9,971 bases of DNA, taken from an uncultured Gemmatimonadales bacterium. GTDB taxonomy: Bacteria; Gemmatimonadota; Gemmatimonadetes; Longimicrobiales; Gaopeijiaceae. Location of the stretch: NCBI GenBank assembly GCA_937983085.1, contig CALJKZ010000624.1, positions 1 through 9,971 of the forward strand, written 5' to 3'. The position numbers and the translations under genes are program-made. The notes beneath the pieces were generated by a model. The model had not been told where the DNA came from. It was given only the letters and a program-made list of their open reading frames with translations, and ran no database searches. The number at the start of each line of letters is the position of its first letter. The stretch's first letter is position 1. Shown in pieces: positions 5,544 to 9,971 of this stretch.

Positions 5544-6634
5544 GCGAGCCCGCTCTCCACCGCGTTGGCGACCTTGCGAAGCGCGACCCCTGCCGGGGAA
5601 TCGGGCGAAGAGACCACCGTCGGCGCGCCCGTGTCCCCCGCGCGCACCACGGCGGGGTCCAGCGGCACTCGCCCGAGGAAGGTCAACGCCATCTCTTCGG
5701 CGAGGGCCTCACCCCCGCCCTTCCCGAAGACGTCGACGATCTCGTTGCAGTTGGGACACGCCATGCCGCTCATGTTCTCCACGATGCCGAGAACACGCGT
5801 GTTCACCCGCTCGAACATCTTGATGCCCCTGCGGACGTCGCCGGTGGCCACCTGCTGTGGAGTGGTGACCATCACCGCCCCGTCGAGATCGATGGTCTGA
5901 ACCAACGAGAGCTGGGCGTCACCCGTGCCCGGTGGCATGTCGACGACCATGACGTCGAGGGGCCCCCAATCCACCTGCTCCAGGAACTGCTTGAGGATCC
6001 CGGAGATCAAGGGTCCGCGCATGATGGCGGGCTGGTCTTCTTCCAGAAGGAAGCCGAGGCTCATGAGGCGCACCCCGTGGGCCTCCAAAGGCTCGATCAT
6101 CTCGCGCCCTTTCTCGCCGGTGACGTTGGGTCGCCGGTCCACGCCGAACATGAGCGGGATGTTGGGCCCATAGATGTCGGCGTCCACGAGGCCCACTCGA
6201 AGGCCCTGCGACGCGAACGCCGCGGCCAGGTTCGCCGCCACCATGGATTTGCCGACCCCACCTTTTCCCGAACTCACCGCGATGACGTGTTCGACCTGGG
6301 CGAGAAGACCGGGTTTGGGCGTCGGGGCGGGCACCGAGCCGGGCTTCAGTCCGCCTCCCCCCCGTCCACCACCGCCCGACGGGGCCATCTGCGGCAGCTG
6401 GACGTTGATCTTCACGTCGCCGATGCCCTCGATGGCCTCCACGGCCTCGCGGGCCTGCTTCACCAGGTCGCCGGGATCGTCGGGCCGCACCTGGAACTGG
6501 AACCGGGCATTGCCGCCGTCGTCCACCTCCAGACCTTGGACGTGGCCTCCGGCTACGAGATCGCGTCCGGACACCGGATGCTTGATGCGGGCGAGGGTCG
6601 CCATGACGACGCGGCGCAGGTCTTCGGAACTCAT
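5528..6634 (-). CDS. mrp: Mrp/ApbC family iron-sulfur cluster carrier ATPase
   Basis: A 368-aa cytoplasmic P-loop ATPase of the Mrp/ApbC/NBP35 group, which binds a 4Fe-4S cluster and passes it to apo-enzymes. An N-terminal DUF59/MIP18-like domain (about 4-80) has the usual DPE motif replaced by HPV; E. coli Mrp also has HP there. A Gly-rich linker (87-95) follows. The ATPase domain shows the deviant Walker A GKGGVGKS (123-130), the switch DADIYGPNIP (151-160), MRGP (205-208), Walker B VMVVDMPPGTGD (228-239) and the cluster-binding CPNC pair (293-296). Length matches the E. coli protein (369 aa). I chose ATG 6634, because the frame continues upstream to 6910 with low-complexity sequence unlike the family. 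No Shine-Dalgarno is visible; a hairpin sits there instead. It is divergent from the P5C dehydrogenase gene. Confidence 0.95.
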   Translation of the reverse strand: MSSEDLRRVVMATLARIKHPVSGRDLVAGGHVQGLEVDDGGNARFQFQVRPDDPGDLVKQAREAVEAIEGIGDVKINVQLPQMAPSGGGGRGGGGLKPGSVPAPTPKPGLLAQVEHVIAVSSGKGGVGKSMVAANLAAAFASQGLRVGLVDADIYGPNIPLMFGVDRRPNVTGEKGREMIEPLEAHGVRLMSLGFLLEEDQPAIMRGPLISGILKQFLEQVDWGPLDVMVVDMPPGTGDAQLSLVQTIDLDGAVMVTTPQQVATGDVRRGIKMFERVNTRVLGIVENMSGMACPNCNEIVDVFGKGGGEALAEEMALTFLGRVPLDPAVVRAGDTGAPTVVSSPDSPAGVALRKVANAVESGLAAPVG

Positions 6635-6637
6635 ATC

Positions 6638-6656
6638 GTTTCGGGGCGAAACCCCG
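6638..6656 (-). promoter_or_regulatory. Overlapping hairpins in the mrp leader
   Basis: Two mutually exclusive stems lie just upstream of the mrp start: CGGGG (6642-6646) with CCCCG (6652-6656), loop of 5; and GTTTCG (6638-6643) with CGAAAC (6647-6652), loop of 3. They occupy the place where a Shine-Dalgarno would be (4-22 nt before ATG 6634). Whether they influence initiation is unknown. Confidence 0.3.
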
Positions 6657-6759
6657 TGAAAAGGCGCACGGATCGCGGAGAAACGGCGCTTGGAACGTCG
6701 GGCAAAGGGCGCTGAAGTTACCCGGGCCGGAGGGAGGGCGTCAACGCGAGTTGCGCCTC

Positions 6760-6776
6760 CTCGAAGGTGTTTCGAG
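6760..6776. other. Small hairpin in the mrp-pruA divergent region
   Basis: CTCGAA (6760-6765), loop GGTGT, TTCGAG (6771-6776) form a perfect 6-bp stem. It is the clearest structure in the 265-bp region between the two divergent starts. I found no convincing sigma-70 promoter for either gene there. Confidence 0.3.
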
Positions 6777-6899
6777 ATTCCGCTGGCCATCGGGGCGCGG
6801 GCATGGATCGGCCACCGCTGAAAGGCTCTTCGGACCCCACCAGACGCGCCCCCGGATGGCCATCCCGCCTGCACGACATCCCGCCACCCCGCCCAACAC

Positions 6900-8528
6900 A
6901 TGACCGGCATCTACTCTACGCCCACGCCCGTAAACGAGCCCGTCTTCTCCTACGCTCCCGGGTCCCCGGAACGCGCCGCCCTGAAGGCCGAGCTCGAAGC
7001 CCAGGCGAAGACGGTCGTGGACATCCCCCTCATCATCGGCGGGGAGGAAGTGCGTACCGGAGACACCGTTCCCGTCGTCATGCCCCACGACCACGAGCAT
7101 GTCCTGGCCCATGTCCATCAAGCCGGCCCGAACGAGGTGCAGCGCGCCATCGACGCCGCCAACGAGGCCCACGCGGGGTGGTCCCGTATGCCCTGGCAGG
7201 CCCGGGCGGCGGTCTTCCTCCGGGTCGCCGATCTCATTGCCGGGCCGTGGCGAGCTAAGCTCAACGCCGCCACCATGCTCGGTCAGAGCAAGACGGCGTT
7301 CCAGGCCGAGATCGATGCGGCGTGCGAGACCATCGACTTCTTCCGCTTCGGCGCCCATTTCGCCGAAGAGATCTACTCGATGCAACCGATCTCGGATCCG
7401 GGCATCTGGAACCGGGCCCAATACCGCGCCCTCGAAGGCTTCGTCTATGCGGTGAGCCCCTTCAACTTCACCGCCATCGGGGCCAACCTGCCGGGCTCCC
7501 CGGCGCTCATGGGGAACACGTCGGTGTGGAAACCGTCGCCGTCGGCGATGCTGTCCAACTACTACGTGATGAAGATCTTCGAGGAGGCGGGTCTGCCTGC
7601 CGGAGTCATCAACTTCGTCCAGGGCGACGCAGCCGCCATCACCGAGAAGGTCTTTTCCGAGCCCACCTTCGCGGGCGTGCATTTCACCGGTTCGACCACG
7701 GTCTTCCGAGGTTTCTGGAAGCAGATCGGCGACAACATCGACACGTATCGATCGTACCCGAGGATCGTCGGAGAGACCGGTGGCAAGGACTTCGTCGTCG
7801 CCCACCCCTCCGCGGACGTCGCCGCACTCAAGACCGCCCTCGTCCGGGGCGCCTTCGAGTACCAGGGTCAGAAGTGCAGCGCCGCATCCCGGGCCTACAT
7901 ACCCGCCTCGCTTTGGAAGGAGTTGGAGAAGCCCCTCATCGAGGAGACCGAGTCCCTCGCCATGGGCGACCCGCGGGACTTCACCAACTTCGTCTCGGCC
8001 GTCATCCACGAACGCTCGTTCGAGAAGATCCGGGGCTACATCGAAGGCGCTCGGAGTTCCAGCGACGCCGAGATCATCGCGGGCGGCGAGTGCGACGACG
8101 CCAAGGGCTGGTTCGTGCGTCCCACCATCATCCGGGCCCACGATCCGAAGTACGTCTCCATGTGCGAGGAGATCTTCGGACCCGTCCTCACCGTCCATGT
8201 CTACGAAGACGCGGCGTGGGATGAGACGCTGGAGCTGGTGGACTCCACGTCGGAGTATGCTCTGACCGGGGCCGTGTGGGCACGCGACCGGGACGCCATC
8301 GCCCACGCCACCGAGGTCCTGGAGCACGCCGCCGGGAACTTCTACGTCAACGACAAACCCACCGGGGCGGTAGTCGGGCAGCAGCCCTTCGGGGGCTCCC
8401 GGGCGTCGGGGACGAACGACAAGGCCGGTTCCATGTTCAACCTGCTGCGCTGGGTCAGCGCACGGTCCATGAAGGAGAACTTCGTGCCGCCGACGGACTA
8501 CCGGTACCCGTTCATGGACGAGGCGTAG
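6900..8528 (+). CDS. pruA: 1-pyrroline-5-carboxylate (L-glutamate gamma-semialdehyde) dehydrogenase
   Basis: A 542-aa aldehyde dehydrogenase that oxidises glutamate gamma-semialdehyde (from pyrroline-5-carboxylate) to glutamate with NAD+, the second step of proline catabolism. It is the long stand-alone form, similar in length and N-terminus to mammalian ALDH4A1, not the PutA fusion. Visible ALDH landmarks: SPFNF with oxyanion Asn189, VWKPS with Lys211 for NAD binding, FTGSTTVF (262-269), general base Glu292 in VGETGGKD, nucleophile Cys326 in GQKCSAASR, EEIFGP (423-428), and the C-terminal NDKPTGAVVGQQPFGGSRASG (484-504) typical of P5C dehydrogenases. All catalytic residues are present. ATG 6900 gives the expected N-terminus, but I see no Shine-Dalgarno. 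No proline dehydrogenase gene is in the window. It converges with the PLP enzyme, 15 bp between stops. Confidence 0.95.
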   Translation: MTGIYSTPTPVNEPVFSYAPGSPERAALKAELEAQAKTVVDIPLIIGGEEVRTGDTVPVVMPHDHEHVLAHVHQAGPNEVQRAIDAANEAHAGWSRMPWQARAAVFLRVADLIAGPWRAKLNAATMLGQSKTAFQAEIDAACETIDFFRFGAHFAEEIYSMQPISDPGIWNRAQYRALEGFVYAVSPFNFTAIGANLPGSPALMGNTSVWKPSPSAMLSNYYVMKIFEEAGLPAGVINFVQGDAAAITEKVFSEPTFAGVHFTGSTTVFRGFWKQIGDNIDTYRSYPRIVGETGGKDFVVAHPSADVAALKTALVRGAFEYQGQKCSAASRAYIPASLWKELEKPLIEETESLAMGDPRDFTNFVSAVIHERSFEKIRGYIEGARSSSDAEIIAGGECDDAKGWFVRPTIIRAHDPKYVSMCEEIFGPVLTVHVYEDAAWDETLELVDSTSEYALTGAVWARDRDAIAHATEVLEHAAGNFYVNDKPTGAVVGQQPFGGSRASGTNDKAGSMFNLLRWVSARSMKENFVPPTDYRYPFMDEA

Positions 8529-8543
8529 TCGGCGGCGACGCCC

Positions 8544-9695
8544 CTACCCCAAGGCCTGTTCGAAGTCGGCGATGAGGTCGCGGTGGTCTTCGATCCCGAC
8601 GCTGATTCGGACGAGGCCATCGGGGATCCCCTGGGCCTCCCGGTCATCCCGGCTGAGCCCCACGTGGGACGTGTAGCGGGGCTGTGAGACCAGGGTCTCC
8701 ACTCCGCCGAGGCTCGGCGCGGCGATGGCGAGTTGCAGGCGAGACATGAACCGATCGGCGGCATCGCCCCCGCCGGAGAGGACGATGCTCACCATGCCGC
8801 CGAATCCGGCCATGAGTTCGGACGCCAGCCCATGGTCCGGATGGGACTCGAGTCCGGGGTAGAGGACTCGCCCCACCTCCGACCGCCCTTCGAACCAGCG
8901 CGCCACGGCCATGGCGTTTTCGTTGTGCCGACCCATGCGGACATCGAGGGTTCGCATTCCGCGATCGAGAAGCCACGCCGAGTGCGGATCCAGGGCCGGC
9001 CCGTAGAGGCGGGACAACCGGGTGACCTCGGTCACCACGTCCGCCGGTCCCGCCACCACGCCGGCGATCACGTCCGAGTGTCCGGCCAGGTACTTGGTGG
9101 CGCTCTGGATGACGATGTCGATGCCCGTCGAGGCCGCCCGGAAGTTCACCGGGGAGGCGAAGGTGGCGTCGCACGCGACCGGCAGCCCGCGGTCGTGGGC
9201 CAGCGCGCACACGGGCCGCGGGTCCAGGATGCGAAGGGTCGGATTGGTGGGAATCTCGATGAACACGAGCCGAGTGTCGTCGCGCATGGCGCCCTCCCAG
9301 TCGCCCACTTCCGGGTCGACGAAGGTCGTCTCGATGCCTCGACGCGGGAGCTCGTCCCGTAGGAGCACCTGGGTCGCACCGTACAGCCGGGACGACGCCA
9401 CCACGTGCCCGCCCGCACCCACTGCAGCGAGAACGGTCATGGCCGTCGCGCCCATGCCACTCCCGAGAGCCACGGCGGCCTCCGTGCCTTCCAGGGCTGC
9501 GGCCTTCTCCCCGACCTGGCGCTGGTTCGGGTTGTTCCCGTAGCGGCTGTACAGGAGTTCCCCGTCGGCCGGACTGCTCCAGTGGAAGGTGGCGCTCTGC
9601 GTGATGGGTGGCACGACCGGCGAGCCTGGGGTCCGGTCGTGGGCACCGCCGTGGACTCCGGCGGTGGCGGGATGACGGGGATGGGTACCGGCCAT
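8544..9695 (-). CDS. PLP-dependent Cys/Met metabolism (trans-sulfuration) enzyme
   Basis: A 383-aa cytoplasmic fold-type I PLP enzyme of the cystathionine gamma-synthase/gamma-lyase/methionine gamma-lyase group. Visible landmarks: the N-terminal G-V-H-G-G element, YSRYGNNPN (49-57, active-site Tyr/Arg loop), GSGMGA (78-83, cofactor phosphate), Tyr105 in RLYGATQ, NPT (151-153), Asp176 under the pyridine ring, the PLP-binding Lys201 in SATKYLAGHSD, SLGGVETL (328-335) and the substrate-carboxylate Arg364 in VRISVGIED. Length is usual for the family (about 380-400). I chose ATG 9695, because the frame extending to 9917 adds Pro/Arg-rich sequence and overlaps the partial upstream gene. The exact reaction (synthase, beta- or gamma-lyase, or sulfhydrylase) cannot be fixed from sequence by eye. 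The upstream gene on the same strand ends 41 bp away, so the two may share a transcript. Confidence 0.9.
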   Translation of the reverse strand: MAGTHPRHPATAGVHGGAHDRTPGSPVVPPITQSATFHWSSPADGELLYSRYGNNPNQRQVGEKAAALEGTEAAVALGSGMGATAMTVLAAVGAGGHVVASSRLYGATQVLLRDELPRRGIETTFVDPEVGDWEGAMRDDTRLVFIEIPTNPTLRILDPRPVCALAHDRGLPVACDATFASPVNFRAASTGIDIVIQSATKYLAGHSDVIAGVVAGPADVVTEVTRLSRLYGPALDPHSAWLLDRGMRTLDVRMGRHNENAMAVARWFEGRSEVGRVLYPGLESHPDHGLASELMAGFGGMVSIVLSGGGDAADRFMSRLQLAIAAPSLGGVETLVSQPRYTSHVGLSRDDREAQGIPDGLVRISVGIEDHRDLIADFEQALG

Positions 9696-9736
9696 GGAGG
9701 GGTCGTCTCGGATGGAGGGTTCGGTCGTGGGTGACG

Positions 9737-9971
9737 TCAGAGGAGGTGGGCCACGAGGTGGCTCAGGGCGTGCACTCGCCCCGACTGAGGACTGCGGAAC
9801 GCCAACCCGCGCCGGACGAGGGAATCGAGAGCCTCGCGGTGGTGGGGCTCGGCGAAGAGCGAGCCCACGTCGTCGGGTTCGATGCTGCCCTTCTCCTCGA
9901 GCCTGAGCCACGCCCACGTCTCGTCCTCGGTGTGGACGCCAACCAGTTCGAAGGTGCCGGGCTGGGTCTCG
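9737..9971 (-). CDS. Partial CDS, C-terminal 77 codons of an unrecognised protein
   Basis: The minus strand is open from the right edge (first full codon at 9970) to TGA at 9737-9739. Third positions are nearly all G or C (about 89% by hand count), as in the real genes here, so this is very likely coding even though no start codon lies inside the window. The visible part is rich in charged residues and Leu, for example ELVGVHTEDETWAWLRLEE near its start and EALDSLVRRGLAFRSP further on, which suggests a small alpha/beta or winged-helix-like end. I recognise no family. It precedes the PLP enzyme by 41 bp in the same direction. Confidence 0.6.
   Translation of the reverse strand, partial: ETQPGTFELVGVHTEDETWAWLRLEEKGSIEPDDVGSLFAEPHHREALDSLVRRGLAFRSPQSGRVHALSHLVAHLL

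Noticed and set aside
5432..6715. A 427-codon plus-strand open frame opposite mrp
   Set aside because: It is the antisense shadow of mrp; its protein is rich in His, Arg, Gly and Asp with no family motifs, while the minus strand has every Mrp motif.
6741..8327. A 528-codon minus-strand open frame opposite pruA
   Set aside because: It is a shadow caused by GC-rich third positions; the plus strand encodes a complete aldehyde dehydrogenase with all catalytic residues.
8531..8542. Terminator between pruA and the PLP enzyme gene
   Set aside because: Only a 4-bp stem (GGCG/CGCC) without a T-tract; too weak to call.
9696..9917. N-terminal extension of the PLP enzyme
   Set aside because: The extra residues are Pro/Arg-rich and not part of the family, and they overlap the strongly coding partial gene in another frame.

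Overview
This is a GC-rich bacterial window with strongly GC-ending codons. The gene set suggests a Gram-negative, diderm bacterium: an ECF sigma factor with a zinc-finger anti-sigma factor, secreted beta-rich proteins, a TonB-domain lipoprotein, an Mrp/ApbC ATPase and a long-form P5C dehydrogenase. The combination resembles what is seen in Gemmatimonadota and related soil or marine lineages. That assignment is inference; no rRNA or other phylogenetic marker is present.

Left region (1-4738, all plus strand): an apparent operon. It starts with an ECF sigma factor cut by the window edge (3-626). A 170-bp gap follows, which holds a possible 56-codon reading frame. Next comes a 411-aa membrane anti-sigma factor (797-2032) built from three tandem 93-residue zinc-finger units with identical spacing. 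It overlaps by 20 bp a 533-aa protein with a signal peptide, a bactofilin-like beta domain, a charged helix and several membrane segments (2013-3614). That in turn overlaps by 8 bp a secreted, toast-rack/LiaF-like beta-repeat protein (3607-4440). A 78-aa two-helix membrane protein ends the run (4502-4738). Together these look like an envelope-stress or envelope-scaffold module controlled by its own sigma/anti-sigma pair. The LiaI/LiaF-like flavour of the last two genes supports this, but the function is inferred.

Middle region (4742-6634, minus strand): a lipoprotein carrying a TonB C-terminal domain (4764-5288) converges on the operon across a small hairpin. Upstream of it are two dyads of the same form, ACTA-N6-TAGT, 45 bp apart, which look like operators. 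Next is an imperfect 32-bp tandem repeat that runs into the 3' end of an Mrp/ApbC iron-sulfur carrier ATPase (5528-6634).

Right region (6635-9971): divergent from mrp is a 542-aa 1-pyrroline-5-carboxylate dehydrogenase (6900-8528, plus), the second step of proline catabolism. It converges, 15 bp apart, with a PLP-dependent Cys/Met metabolism enzyme (8544-9695, minus). Upstream of that enzyme, on the same strand, is the C-terminal 77 codons of an unrecognised gene that runs off the window edge (9737-9971). These metabolic genes look like ordinary housekeeping and have no evident link to the sigma-factor operon. No tRNA, rRNA, CRISPR array, transposase or phage gene was found.
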